64,000 nucleotides of DNA, taken from the NCBI RefSeq assembly GCF_029201445.1, contig NZ_CP102381.1, forward strand, positions 1,798,001 through 1,862,000. The letters run 5' to 3'. The notes beneath the pieces were generated by a model. The model was not told the origin of the DNA, made no database searches, and worked only from the letters and a program-made list of their open reading frames with translations. A program made the position numbers and the translations under genes. This DNA comes from Thiomicrorhabdus lithotrophica (GTDB taxonomy: Bacteria > Pseudomonadota > Gammaproteobacteria > Thiomicrospirales > Thiomicrospiraceae). Of this stretch, positions 37,201-45,179 are shown in pieces; position 1 is the first letter of the stretch, and each line of letters opens with the position of its first letter.

Positions 37201-37870
37201 CCGCTCGATTAAATCGACCATTCACTAAACGCAATAAACGCCCCACTTGCTCTTCTAACTCAGGCATTTTTAACACCTGGCGTACCGCTTCTTGGTAAGC
37301 TGGCGTGGCATCTTGCAAGAGTTGCGATTGGCCACCCATTTTAGAAAGTAGCGGCATTTGACCAACTAAATAGCTGTTTAAACCGTCAATGGTTTTAATG
37401 CGTAAACGATTTGGATTTTTTAATAATGACCAGGCCTGGTCTTTATTTCTTTGCAGTGCTTTTTGGGCTAATTTCCAGGTATTGGTTTCCACCAACGAAG
37501 CATCCGTTGGTAACGCTTTTTCACCCAACATCAAGGCTTCAACAATACGTTCACGCATCTCTGCGGCGGCCTTTTTGGTAAAGGTCATCGCCACGATTTG
37601 TTCTGGTGACTCGACTTGTGACAACAACGCTAAGAAACGTTGCGCTAACAGAGAGGTTTTTCCAGAACCCGCCGGGGCTTGAACAATAAACGAGTGATGC
37701 GGATGCACACCTTGAAAACGCGCTAAGCCATCAGGCAGGTCAGAATCAGCCTGCAATGCAAAATGCTGTTCAAGCCACTGTGTGTTAACACTACTAGAAT
37801 CTACCAGGTCTGGTAGTGGGTTTGTTTCATCAAAAGAGAGCGTGTCAGAAAACAGATTATCTTGTTGCAT
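34238..37870 (-). CDS. UvrD-type helicase/nuclease, RecB/AddA-like
   Basis: A 1210-residue superfamily 1 helicase with a C-terminal nuclease, resembling the AddA or RecB subunit of double-strand-break resection enzymes. Motifs: Walker A APAGSGKTSLLAQRF near residue 60, Walker B DEFQDTSSEQ, GDPMQSIYRFREAEV, TMHKSKGLEFDTVILPGLG, and VAATRAKQQL. The last domain contains the nuclease signature WIVDYKTS. The start codon overlaps the partner stop in TAATG, so the two are translated together. Three exact palindromic repeats lie in this gene. RecC and RecD genes are not present. Confidence 0.9.
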   Translation of the reverse strand: MQQDNLFSDTLSFDETNPLPDLVDSSSVNTQWLEQHFALQADSDLPDGLARFQGVHPHHSFIVQAPAGSGKTSLLAQRFLALLSQVESPEQIVAMTFTKKAAAEMRERIVEALMLGEKALPTDASLVETNTWKLAQKALQRNKDQAWSLLKNPNRLRIKTIDGLNSYLVGQMPLLSKMGGQSQLLQDATPAYQEAVRQVLKMPELEEQVGRLLRLVNGRFNRAESLLIGMLAKRDQWMRTLIQYQGDEAREVLEAAIEEIVSKTLSEQLKGLYYLKEAFQEACSIAEYAVENDQPQLAALCGAWPIAEDSSEVEKWRVLADWLLTGKDEIRKTVNIKNGFPAGKGEAKEQKDRFLEVLKQIRVAAANHSEILPGLVTLKTLPNPDYSDEQWQDLQWLIQLLTLSTGFLKLVFQQTGQSDYIEIAQAASQALGSELEPTDLAQQLDYQIQHLLVDEFQDTSSEQYKLLKQLIAGWQPDDGRTLFLVGDPMQSIYRFREAEVGNFLEAWKGKIGTVELNQLNLKVNFRSTAGVVNWVNQVFAQILPKEDVKEKGAVSYSDSIAFSNNENHAVTTHWALNQTAHEEALQILEVIQKRLAEFAQQDAENASLEKPAKPSKIAILGRSRSSLMGIAQLLKQHQIGFRAVDLENLAERQEVQDVLALSRSLLHLADRAAWIALLRSPLVGLNLKDIYAVIGDKPFQTAWYAIERFRCKDGKKSNHQAWCFSDLENLSEVGLLRLEKSMPIIDNALKRLGSLAFSTLIRETWLQLDGPQTVENALALENVDVFCQTLASSDGELLDIKQLEKQMETLFARPDSAPESQRIELMTMHKSKGLEFDTVILPGLGKKPRGDDAELVSWFQFLGESGEEQLVIAPIDQKGQKTSSLRTLLKSFEAEKQRYELGRLLYVAATRAKQQLHLFAQVKYQPTEKNIEKGDYTITPTKESLLESLWSYAQKEFEQLANGYNPPDRQEQEVDIPWPKVSRLPIERKGFSKFKVEPLFIATQTTKSQQASLPNELIEQDMADDKSAGLVFNQQNALLNTTVGNLVHAVFEQMVIDGMEQWDQAKLTKMLPGYELWLLQNGLPEKDLPEAMRRVKKSINHALNNAKVCWALQSNLPESATEYPLSSIEGDTVANHIVDRTFIDDEGVRWIVDYKTSVNDDEKVDTFIAYQTEKYQSQLERYGQLFAQIEQRPQKWVLYFSYLDVWHELN
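35338..35347. repeat. Palindromic repeat core CCAGGCCTGG in addA-like gene
   Basis: Read as CCA GGC CTG GGT, Pro-Gly-Leu-Gly, right after the KSKGLEFDTVIL helicase motif. Confidence 0.85.
35704..35715. repeat. Palindromic repeat ACCAGGCCTGGT in addA-like gene
   Basis: Read as CAC CAG GCC TGG TGC, His-Gln-Ala-Trp-Cys. Confidence 0.9.
37429..37440. repeat. Palindromic repeat ACCAGGCCTGGT in addA-like gene
   Basis: Read as GAC CAG GCC TGG TCA, Asp-Gln-Ala-Trp-Ser. Confidence 0.9.
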
Positions 37871-40728
37871 TATTCTGTCTCCCCTGCAAAATCACTTAGT
37901 AGATTTTCAGAATCTAGGTTTTCGAAATCCAGGTTTTCATAATCCTTACGCTGTTGCAAAACCTCAGGCACTCTTAGGGCTAATCGACCTTCGGCATACT
38001 CAATGTCAGCCAACTTATTAAAAACCATTTGCGCTTGCCCTTGCTGAATCTGTTCGGCTAATTCAATCACCTGCTGTTTCAAGCTATCCAAAAAGTCGGT
38101 CCAGGTGGTTTCAAAATAATCGCCCCCTTCTTTTTCGGCTAACTTAGCAAACACCTGAATACTTCGGTTTTTATACAACACCGCCTCCTCTTCTACAATC
38201 GCACTAATTTTAACGCCATCGTCCGAATGCAATAAAGCATAGCCAATCCCACCAACATCTTGTGTTACGGCTAACAAATAAACCGCCAACTGTGGCGCGG
38301 CAAGTGGTGTTTCATGCAGTCGATTAATTGAAGCTTTACCAGTTTTATAATCCAAAATAACCGCCTGACCTTCTACCTGGTCTACTCGGTCAATAATAAC
38401 TTTAAAATCAATGCCTGCTAAGGTAATTAAGTGCGCTTTTTCAGTCTCTAAAACGCTAAAACTATTGCGTTGTTTTTCAAGCTCAAGCCACTGTAAACAG
38501 AGCTCTAAAACACGCGCTTGCTCCACCGCTAAAATCCCTTTTGCCAGGCTGTCATGCAAACTTTCAAACGCACTGGAAATATGCGTTTTAAGTCGTTCAA
38601 CCTGTTGCTCTTCAGTTAATGTCAGTAGTGCAACTTGCGTTTTGGTTTCTTGCCAAAAGTGTTCAAGCACTTCATGAATCAAGGTACCTTGATTGGTATT
38701 TTGCAAACTGTCTTCAACTTGTTGCAAGCCATATTTTGCACCCAGACGATAATCCACATAGGCCATTAATGGACACTGACTTTGCGCTTGTAAAATTCCC
38801 GTTCCACCAGGTGACTGACTCCCTATAGGAATCTCTGCGCCGTTAAAATCTTCTTCCCATAACAAGCCATTTTGGCTATCCCTTAACTCAAATAGGGATT
38901 CGGCCAGCGTTTGATAAGGTTGGGCGACATATGCCTTCACATTTTCTGGTTGAGTAAACTCTGTTGGCAAAATAGAGCTAGGTAATAACGTCGCCTCACC
39001 CGTCTGTTTTGGATAACTCCATACTACTTTTTCTGCCGAGTTCACTAATCGCTGGCTAATTTGTAAAGCGTAAATAAGCTCTCTACTGGCGTCACTTCTT
39101 GGTAAGTGAAATTTACGTTGCAGGTGCATTGGAACAAATGGGTTTGGGCTCGGCATTCTTGGCCAAGCTTCATTGGTTAACCCCATAATCCATAAGGCAT
39201 CAAATGCTTGTCCACCTGCTTCTAACATACCCATTATCTGAATCGGTTGATGCCCAACACTTTGCGGCTGATGAACCAACTCTGTCAGATAACGTTTTAA
39301 TAGTCCTAACCATTTTGAGTGCGATTGTTTACCACCGATTTCAGCTAATTTAGAAAATTCGATTAAAGCATTTTCAAATGCGGTTTTTTGCTGAAATTCT
39401 TCTGATTGTAGTGTGCGATTTCCCGGCCAACCCAAGGTTTCTAAAAGTAACCAGGCCTGGTCAATAAATTCACTCAATGAAACAGATGACTTGTTACCCT
39501 CTTTGCTTTTTCTTAACCAGCTTTGCATTGCTTCTGCGAGAGGCTTTGGCAGACTACTTGCCCCAGAGGTTTCAATCAATTTTGGCCAATGAATATTCGC
39601 CCACTGTAAACGTCTAAACTGCGCATCGGCCTGCTGCCTTTTACTAAAGTCGCCTAGGGTATACGGTGAAATTAACCACTGACTCCAGCTTTGGTAAGGC
39701 GTTGATTTGTCAGGCTGAAAAAACAGATTAAGGGTTTGCCATGCATTTTCTATCAACGGCACATCCGAAAGAGACTCACCTAAAGAGAGGTTATACAATT
39801 TTGCCTGAGGGTTGTTTTTAACCGTTTGACTCGCTAGATTAGCTAAGCCATTAAGGTACAGCTGTTCATCCAAACACTGACTTAAAGCCGCTTTATATTC
39901 GGCCACATTGGGCGCTACTATCGCAATTTTAACCTGTTCAAAAGGCTTATTTTCTAACTGGTTTGCCAATGTTTGAATCGCCCAATTAGCCACCTGTTGA
40001 ACTTCATCAAACAGATCTTGAGCGCCATAACAGCTCAAGCTATTTACAGGTAGCTGAACATTTTCATTCACGGCTTTGGCATCATTTTCTACAACACAAC
40101 CTAAAGCCTCAACGGCAGTTTGCCACTGTTTTATATTTGGGGATAAATCATCAAAACCATGTAAACAGAAACGCTCAGGGAGCTGCTTTTTACCAATGCC
40201 ATCATTGAATAACCAGGCCAAACGTTGCTTAGATAATAAAGCATCATCTTGCCAATCTTTGGTTTCTAGACGCTTTAGGTAAAGTTGTAGAACCTCTTTA
40301 AACAAGCGTGTTTCGTCAGAAATAATGCTGTCATTTTGCCAATCTTCTGGCAACCATTCCGCACAAAGTAACCAGGCCTGGTAGAGTTGTTTTGCCGTGG
40401 TGTGAATATTTAATAAAGCAATGGATTCGGCTTGAATAGCATCCTCATTTTCAGAATGATTTGAATCTGCCTGTAGACGTTTATCTAGAACGTCTTGTAA
40501 CAGCTGTTCCCAAAGCCATTGCGCTTCAAAAGCATTCAATACTTTCTTTGGCAGAACATCAGCAGCCAACTCTCCCGATAATAGTGCGCTGGTTTGCCAT
40601 AATTGCCACCACTGCCCTAAGGTCATAACCATAGGCGTCTCAATCACACGGTTACCGGAAGAAAGAAGCGCCTTTTCTTTAATAACGGCGCTTAAACGAC
40701 TGTTAGCGGTGATATGAATGGTTTGCAT
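37870..40728 (-). CDS. PD-(D/E)XK nuclease family DNA repair protein, AddB-like (TIGR03623-type)
   Basis: A 952-residue partner of the helicase above. The N-terminal two thirds resemble an inactivated helicase, with no clear Walker A. The C-terminal nuclease domain opens AQSQCPLMAYVDYRLGA and carries the active-site VILDYKTGKASI. The cysteines of an AddB iron-sulfur cluster are not seen after the nuclease motif. The protein ends in three pentapeptide repeats (DYENL, DFENL, DSENL). I place it with the 'probable DNA repair protein' TIGR03623 group from memory. Two exact palindromic repeats lie in the gene. Confidence 0.85.
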   Translation of the reverse strand: MQTIHITANSRLSAVIKEKALLSSGNRVIETPMVMTLGQWWQLWQTSALLSGELAADVLPKKVLNAFEAQWLWEQLLQDVLDKRLQADSNHSENEDAIQAESIALLNIHTTAKQLYQAWLLCAEWLPEDWQNDSIISDETRLFKEVLQLYLKRLETKDWQDDALLSKQRLAWLFNDGIGKKQLPERFCLHGFDDLSPNIKQWQTAVEALGCVVENDAKAVNENVQLPVNSLSCYGAQDLFDEVQQVANWAIQTLANQLENKPFEQVKIAIVAPNVAEYKAALSQCLDEQLYLNGLANLASQTVKNNPQAKLYNLSLGESLSDVPLIENAWQTLNLFFQPDKSTPYQSWSQWLISPYTLGDFSKRQQADAQFRRLQWANIHWPKLIETSGASSLPKPLAEAMQSWLRKSKEGNKSSVSLSEFIDQAWLLLETLGWPGNRTLQSEEFQQKTAFENALIEFSKLAEIGGKQSHSKWLGLLKRYLTELVHQPQSVGHQPIQIMGMLEAGGQAFDALWIMGLTNEAWPRMPSPNPFVPMHLQRKFHLPRSDASRELIYALQISQRLVNSAEKVVWSYPKQTGEATLLPSSILPTEFTQPENVKAYVAQPYQTLAESLFELRDSQNGLLWEEDFNGAEIPIGSQSPGGTGILQAQSQCPLMAYVDYRLGAKYGLQQVEDSLQNTNQGTLIHEVLEHFWQETKTQVALLTLTEEQQVERLKTHISSAFESLHDSLAKGILAVEQARVLELCLQWLELEKQRNSFSVLETEKAHLITLAGIDFKVIIDRVDQVEGQAVILDYKTGKASINRLHETPLAAPQLAVYLLAVTQDVGGIGYALLHSDDGVKISAIVEEEAVLYKNRSIQVFAKLAEKEGGDYFETTWTDFLDSLKQQVIELAEQIQQGQAQMVFNKLADIEYAEGRLALRVPEVLQQRKDYENLDFENLDSENLLSDFAGETE
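37901..37945 (-). repeat. Three 15-bp tandem repeats at the 3' end of the addB-like gene
   Basis: AGATTTTCAGAATCT, AGGTTTTCGAAATCC and AGGTTTTCATAATCC follow directly on each other and encode Asp-x-Glu-Asn-Leu three times on the minus strand. Copy number could vary between strains by slippage, and it stays in frame. Confidence 0.85.
39450..39461. repeat. Palindromic repeat ACCAGGCCTGGT in addB-like gene
   Basis: Read as GAC CAG GCC TGG TTA, Asp-Gln-Ala-Trp-Leu. Confidence 0.9.
40371..40382. repeat. Palindromic repeat ACCAGGCCTGGT in addB-like gene
   Basis: Read as TAC CAG GCC TGG TTA, Tyr-Gln-Ala-Trp-Leu. Confidence 0.9.
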
Positions 40729-40765
40729 ATTATCTAATACTCTTTAAGAACAATGAAAAACTAAA

Positions 40766-41242
40766 CTACTTGTTAACAATAACTACGCCGGCAATCATGT
40801 CATGTAAACCTTGTTTCTTTTCGGTAAAAGCAATCATGATAAAACCTATGAACAATAGTAGTACAGAGAGAATTTTACTGAAAAAGCGTGCGCTGGCTCT
40901 TAAAAAGGAGATTGGCTCACCGTTTAAGCGAGTGACTTTCATACCTAATGCTAATTTACCGAAAGTAGCTTGTTTGGATGAACTTTCCATGCCTGCATAA
41001 TATAGCCAAGCAATTGCAAAAGTGAGTAAGTCCGCTCCTAAGGTTAGACCTAATAGTGCGGCTTCATTGCCCTCTTCAAAGGTTTCAGCGTTTAATAACG
41101 TACCAAAAGAAGCACTAAATACAACCAGTATTATGATGCTAATAATCGTCAGAATAATCCAATCTAGAATATAAGCGGCTAAACGCTTCCAAAAACCACC
41201 GTAACTTATCGGTGTTTGTGCAGTATTATCAATTTGTTCCAT
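40766..41242 (-). CDS. RDD family membrane protein
   Basis: A 158-residue RDD-domain protein, an inner-membrane family of mostly unknown role (some act as ion or small-molecule transporters). The N-terminal YGGFWKRLAAYILDWIILTI contains the Arg and Asp residues that name the family, followed by membrane segments near 25-45, 65-85 and 125-145. KQATFGKLALGMKVTRLNG is the conserved mid-region. It lies between the AddB-like and YgjP-like genes on the minus strand, about 20 to 40 bases from each. Confidence 0.85.
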   Translation of the reverse strand: MEQIDNTAQTPISYGGFWKRLAAYILDWIILTIISIIILVVFSASFGTLLNAETFEEGNEAALLGLTLGADLLTFAIAWLYYAGMESSSKQATFGKLALGMKVTRLNGEPISFLRASARFFSKILSVLLLFIGFIMIAFTEKKQGLHDMIAGVVIVNK

Positions 41243-41260
41243 TGTGAATATCCTCGGTTA

Positions 41261-42049
41261 TTAAAACTGTAGAAAATCAATCCAGTTGCGACCGTGTTGT
41301 CGAATAACCTGCTTTGCCTGCTTAGTTTTAGGATAATGAAGCTCTACTAATTCCCAAAAGTCTTTGGAATGATTGGCATGAACTAGATGCGCAAGTTCGT
41401 GAACGACAACATAATCAATTACCCATTTTGGTGCTTGCATTAAACGCCAGTTAAATTGAATACGTCCATCAGAATAACAGCTTCCCCAACGTGATTTGTA
41501 GCCTTTTACAGTCAGAGACCTATACGACACGCCCATCTGTTCAGCATAAAAATCTAGCTTTGGCTTTAAATAGTCCTGCGCAGTTTGTTTAAAAAACTGC
41601 TCTAATGATTGACAGCAGTAGTGGCGACATTCAAGTTCTTTCTGGTGAATGGGAAAATGAAACACGATACGATTAAGACCTGCATCTATATGAAATCCAT
41701 TTTGCTCAACACCCTCTGAAAACTGCCATGAAAGTGTCTTTTGCTCCCCCAAAAACTCAAAAGTCTCGCCTTCTACACCGTTGAATTTAGGGAGAGCATT
41801 TTCAACTAACTGCGCTACACGCTTTAACAGCCAGTTATGATTCTGCATCAAAACAGACTGTAATTGTTTAGCCGAAATTTTATGCGGGACTTCTAAAACA
41901 AAACCGCCTTTGCGCTGTTTAATAGCAATGGACTTTCTACGTGCTGATAACACCAAAGGTAAAGTGTGTTCACCGACCTGATAACTTTTAGGAAAGTCTT
42001 CTGTAGCCGTAAAAGAAGGTAATCTCATATTAAACATACTTCGCACCAT
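41261..42049 (-). CDS. YgjP/WLM-type zinc metallopeptidase-like protein (DUF45)
   Basis: A 262-residue protein of the DUF45 (YgjP) group. The zinc site is VVHELAHLVHANHSKDFW, an HExxH motif with a downstream His, preceded by SRWGSCYSDGRIQFNWRL, which is diagnostic for this family. The biological substrate is unknown. Two ATGs a few codons inside the chosen start are alternatives. It overlaps no neighbour and lies 18 bases upstream of the RDD gene. Confidence 0.88.
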   Translation of the reverse strand: MVRSMFNMRLPSFTATEDFPKSYQVGEHTLPLVLSARRKSIAIKQRKGGFVLEVPHKISAKQLQSVLMQNHNWLLKRVAQLVENALPKFNGVEGETFEFLGEQKTLSWQFSEGVEQNGFHIDAGLNRIVFHFPIHQKELECRHYCCQSLEQFFKQTAQDYLKPKLDFYAEQMGVSYRSLTVKGYKSRWGSCYSDGRIQFNWRLMQAPKWVIDYVVVHELAHLVHANHSKDFWELVELHYPKTKQAKQVIRQHGRNWIDFLQF

Positions 42050-42074
42050 ACTTTAGGCATTGGCTTAAACAAAA

Positions 42075-42101
42075 AACGCCCTGATATAACATCAGAGCGT
42101 T
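42075..42101 (-). terminator. Terminator of the EAL/HDOD gene
   Basis: AACGCCCTGAT and ATCAGAGCGTT pair with one mismatch around a 5-base loop. On the minus strand the stem runs directly into TTTTTT. Confidence 0.88.
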
Positions 42102-42129
42102 GCGCATTTGTGTAAAGCCTGTGGCATGC

Positions 42130-43344
42130 TTAAGCAGCTTCAAGACCTGCCATTGTTTTATACGCCCAAGAATTCGCACTCATATAAGCAGAAGAAACCA
42201 TCATAATATCAATACCACTGCCAACCATATCGGCATTACCTTGCTCTAGAGAGCGCACAACAAATAACGCTTTACCCATATCGCCTGAATGATCAACCAA
42301 AGCTTCTTTAACTTCTTTAGAAAGAGGTAACTGATCCACAATATCAACCATTGAGGCTTTTAAGAACGCATTTAAGGTTGAGAACATACCAGTCATGAAG
42401 TAGCGATCGGTATCGCCTGTCTTGCCTTGCTTTTCTGCCAAGACTTCCATAAATTTGGCACGTATTAAAGCTGTTGTTAACAACTCTTTAGGCACATCCG
42501 TTACTTCCGAAAGCATCATCATATTAACCCAAAACTTCAAACGCTTTAAGCCCATAAAGTTGACCGCATCTTTCAATGTTTCAATCACTTGCGGGATGTT
42601 ATTACTTGGGTGGTTAATCGCACTTAACAGCTTATGGGTTAAACCCACATCCGAACCAACGGTTGCAACAATTCTGTCAAACTCAACATCTGGTTCATTC
42701 ACCTCTGCTAACAGTTTAAGCATAGCTAACTTATTGCCAGACAGCTCTTTTTCACCTGAAATGATTGGGTTAGTAAAGAAGTAGCCCTGATAATAAGAAG
42801 CGCCAGATTTGGCATAGTCTGCAAACTGTTCTTCGGTTTCAATACCTGAAATAATAGTAGCAACATTTTGCAACTTAAGTGCGCTGACAATTGTTTTAGC
42901 TTCTTCAGCTGAAACTGATTTTGCGTCTAACTTTACAACTTTAGCAATACTGAGTAATTTTTTATAAGCGTCTGAATTTTCATATCCCAGTAGAGAGACT
43001 TTTGCGCCTGTTTTAATAATCTCTTTTAAAGATTCTAAAGCGCTCTTATTCTTTAAAACGGATAAATCAACTTCTACCGTTAATTTTGATAAATCTTCGA
43101 CCTTAGGCAACCAATCTACCGATAACACTTCAATCGGTGTTCTATAAAAAATTGGTTTTTTTGCTGTTAATGCACTCATACCATCTTGTTCTTCAATCTC
43201 TTTGCAGAACACTTTCATAACACTTTCCCAATCAACCGTAGAAGGGTCAACATCATTTACTAATTCTAATGAAAGGTGATAACCATAAAGTGCTTGATTA
43301 GAATTTAGTACAGGTTGTTTGTTTAAGAAAAGTTGAGCTTGCAT
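42130..43344 (-). CDS. EAL-like and HDOD domain signalling protein
   Basis: A 404-residue protein. The N-terminal part (LFLNKQPVLNSNQALYGYHL) resembles the EAL modules found with HDOD domains, but I see no EAL catalytic motif, so cyclic-di-GMP cleavage is unlikely. The C-terminal HDOD domain starts near residue 200 (KLLAEVNEPDVEFDRIVATV), a fold used for regulatory binding. I chose the ATG at 43344, six bases after AAGGAA, over the TTG at 43362. It has its own terminator. A role in signalling is inferred from the family. Confidence 0.87.
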   Translation of the reverse strand: MQAQLFLNKQPVLNSNQALYGYHLSLELVNDVDPSTVDWESVMKVFCKEIEEQDGMSALTAKKPIFYRTPIEVLSVDWLPKVEDLSKLTVEVDLSVLKNKSALESLKEIIKTGAKVSLLGYENSDAYKKLLSIAKVVKLDAKSVSAEEAKTIVSALKLQNVATIISGIETEEQFADYAKSGASYYQGYFFTNPIISGEKELSGNKLAMLKLLAEVNEPDVEFDRIVATVGSDVGLTHKLLSAINHPSNNIPQVIETLKDAVNFMGLKRLKFWVNMMMLSEVTDVPKELLTTALIRAKFMEVLAEKQGKTGDTDRYFMTGMFSTLNAFLKASMVDIVDQLPLSKEVKEALVDHSGDMGKALFVVRSLEQGNADMVGSGIDIMMVSSAYMSANSWAYKTMAGLEAA

Positions 43345-43562
43345 TGTGATTTCCTTGTTCAAGGTCTTAAAACGTCATTAACGAGTCATTTTACTCGGAG
43401 TTCGATAGAAAAGACCAGGTCTTCTTCGCTATATGTATTTATCAGTAATTATTGACCATTATAGAAAAATAATTCAAAAGAAAAAGTGTCGATTCTAAAA
43501 ATTACTTATAACCAAGGCATAATTTTTTTTATGACCATTACAAATCAATAACATAGACATTA

Positions 43563-43581
43563 AATCATTTTTTAAATGATT
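43563..43581. promoter_or_regulatory. Inverted repeat AATCATTT-TTT-AAATGATT in the divergent region
   Basis: Perfect 8-base arms 27 bases before the RluA-family start, possibly an operator or simply AT-rich promoter DNA. A TATACT box follows at 43596-43601. Confidence 0.3.
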
Positions 43582-43607
43582 ACGTTTTTCTCATTTATAC
43601 TACGCTT

Positions 43608-44561
43608 ATGATTCAAGAAAACTCCACATCTCAAACCTTAATCAACAATAATTCTCAGGTAAATCCTGATAATTACCTACAAGCTTCTTCTCAGCATTTT
43701 CATATTACTGGCCGGGGTAACAAAACAGCGTTAGATTTACTTGCTGAGCAAACTCCCCTAAGCAAGCAATTACTGAAAAAATACGCTCAAAAAGGTTCCG
43801 TGTGGATTCAACGTAATGCAGCTGATAATCAATCCAGTAAACCCGAGCGTTTACGACGATTAAAAAAAGTGGTAGCTGAACAAGATACATTGGATTTTTA
43901 CTACAATCCTCAATTACTCAATCAAGAGCCAGCCCCCCCAACCCTAGTGGCGGATTTTATAGATTATTCTGTGTGGATAAAACCGAGAGGAATGTTGTCT
44001 CAAGGCTCTAAATGGGCTGACCATACTGCGCTATACCGCTGGATTGAGATGAACTACCAGCCAAATGGGAAAATACGCCAGGCCTGGATAGTTCACCGCT
44101 TAGACAGAGCTACTCACGGCTTAATGTTAATAGCGCATAGCAAAAAAATCGCTGCGTCTTTAAGTCGTGCATTTGAAGAGAATCAAGTTCATAAAACTTA
44201 CCAGGCTTTGGTCTGGGGAAAATATCCTGACGAAACTCAAACCATTCAGATTCCTATTGATAAAAAACAGGCCATCAGTCATGTACGCCTTTTAAATTAT
44301 GACGCGGAACAAAATCGTTCATTAGTAGAAGTCGATATTGAAACTGGACGTAAACATCAAATTCGCCGCCATCTTTCAGAAACCGGCTATCCTATTATTG
44401 GCGATAGAATGTATGGTGTTTCAAAACTAGATGAGCAACTCGACCCAATGCCTGATCTGCAACTGACTGCCTACAAGCTCTGTTTGCCGTGCCCTATTAC
44501 CCAAACAGAGAAATGTTTTACTTTAAAAACTGAGCAACTTGATTTGTTATACCGAGAATGA
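43608..44561 (+). CDS. RluA-family rRNA/tRNA pseudouridine synthase
   Basis: A 317-residue pseudouridine synthase. The catalytic aspartate is in IVHRLDRATHGLMLIAHSK. Other family motifs are IKPRGMLSQG, NQVHKTYQALVWG, and TGRKHQIRRHLSETGYPIIG. The N-terminus TALDLLAEQTPLSKQLLKKY resembles a degenerate S4-like region. The target base cannot be assigned among RluA-type enzymes. No Shine-Dalgarno is seen. A TATACT -10-like box ends six bases before the ATG, so the message may be leaderless. It is followed after six bases by the HIRAN gene. Confidence 0.92.
   Translation: MIQENSTSQTLINNNSQVNPDNYLQASSQHFHITGRGNKTALDLLAEQTPLSKQLLKKYAQKGSVWIQRNAADNQSSKPERLRRLKKVVAEQDTLDFYYNPQLLNQEPAPPTLVADFIDYSVWIKPRGMLSQGSKWADHTALYRWIEMNYQPNGKIRQAWIVHRLDRATHGLMLIAHSKKIAASLSRAFEENQVHKTYQALVWGKYPDETQTIQIPIDKKQAISHVRLLNYDAEQNRSLVEVDIETGRKHQIRRHLSETGYPIIGDRMYGVSKLDEQLDPMPDLQLTAYKLCLPCPITQTEKCFTLKTEQLDLLYRE
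44078..44087. repeat. Palindromic repeat core CCAGGCCTGG in RluA-family gene
   Basis: Read as CGC CAG GCC TGG ATA, Arg-Gln-Ala-Trp-Ile, just before the catalytic HRLD motif. Confidence 0.85.
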
Positions 44562-44567
44562 TTATTT

Positions 44568-45026
44568 ATGAAAAGACGCATTCAATTTCCTGTTAAAGGC
44601 TCTTTTTACTATTCGGCAGATATGGCGATGGACTTGTCGTTGCTTCATCCTGATGAACCGCTCAAATTCCAACTGGAACCCGATAATATTTATGATCAAA
44701 ATGCGGTGCAAATTTGGTTACCTAAAAGTGTTCAGGCTTGCTTCGAAGTTAATGACAGTAATGAAGATGCCGTTATCTCGCATGGATTGCTTCTAGGCTA
44801 TGTACCTAGAACTCTAGCGCCCAAAATAACCTTTTATATTCGACACCAAGATTCTCTTGAAGTAACTGTTAGACGTTGCGCAAGGCTTGGCAAACAGATT
44901 GAGATTGATTGCCAAGTAACGATTAACCAGGCCTGGTTACATTATTTAAACTTGATGATTCACGCCACAATCGTGACTCAGTTACATCGTTTAAAACGTT
45001 TTAAACAGAGGTTATTTTTTAAATAA
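44568..45026 (+). CDS. Stand-alone HIRAN domain protein
   Basis: A 152-residue protein whose body matches the HIRAN domain, a DNA-end-binding module known from eukaryotic Rad5/HLTF helicases and present alone in many bacteria. Signature: VKGSFYYSADMAMDL near the start, then FQLEPDNIYDQNAVQIWL and LLGYVPRTLAP. In bacteria the role is unproven; a link to stalled-fork or damaged-DNA sensing is inferred from the family. Coupled with the RluA-family gene. One palindromic repeat encodes Asn-Gln-Ala-Trp-Leu. Confidence 0.85.
   Translation: MKRRIQFPVKGSFYYSADMAMDLSLLHPDEPLKFQLEPDNIYDQNAVQIWLPKSVQACFEVNDSNEDAVISHGLLLGYVPRTLAPKITFYIRHQDSLEVTVRRCARLGKQIEIDCQVTINQAWLHYLNLMIHATIVTQLHRLKRFKQRLFFK
44926..44937. 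repeat. Palindromic repeat ACCAGGCCTGGT in HIRAN gene
   Basis: Part of TAACCAGGCCTGGTTA; read as AAC CAG GCC TGG TTA. Confidence 0.9.
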
Positions 45027-45179
45027 GATTTAAATTAAAATGTATAAAATCAACTCTTCTTTATTCACTTTTCCTTGGTAACGCAGATAGACTGATCTCT
45101 TCTTGCTTAGCATTCATACACAGCAAACTTAATTATTGCTAAAATTCATCCAAGCCTATTAATTCTTAAAGTTAGCCCT

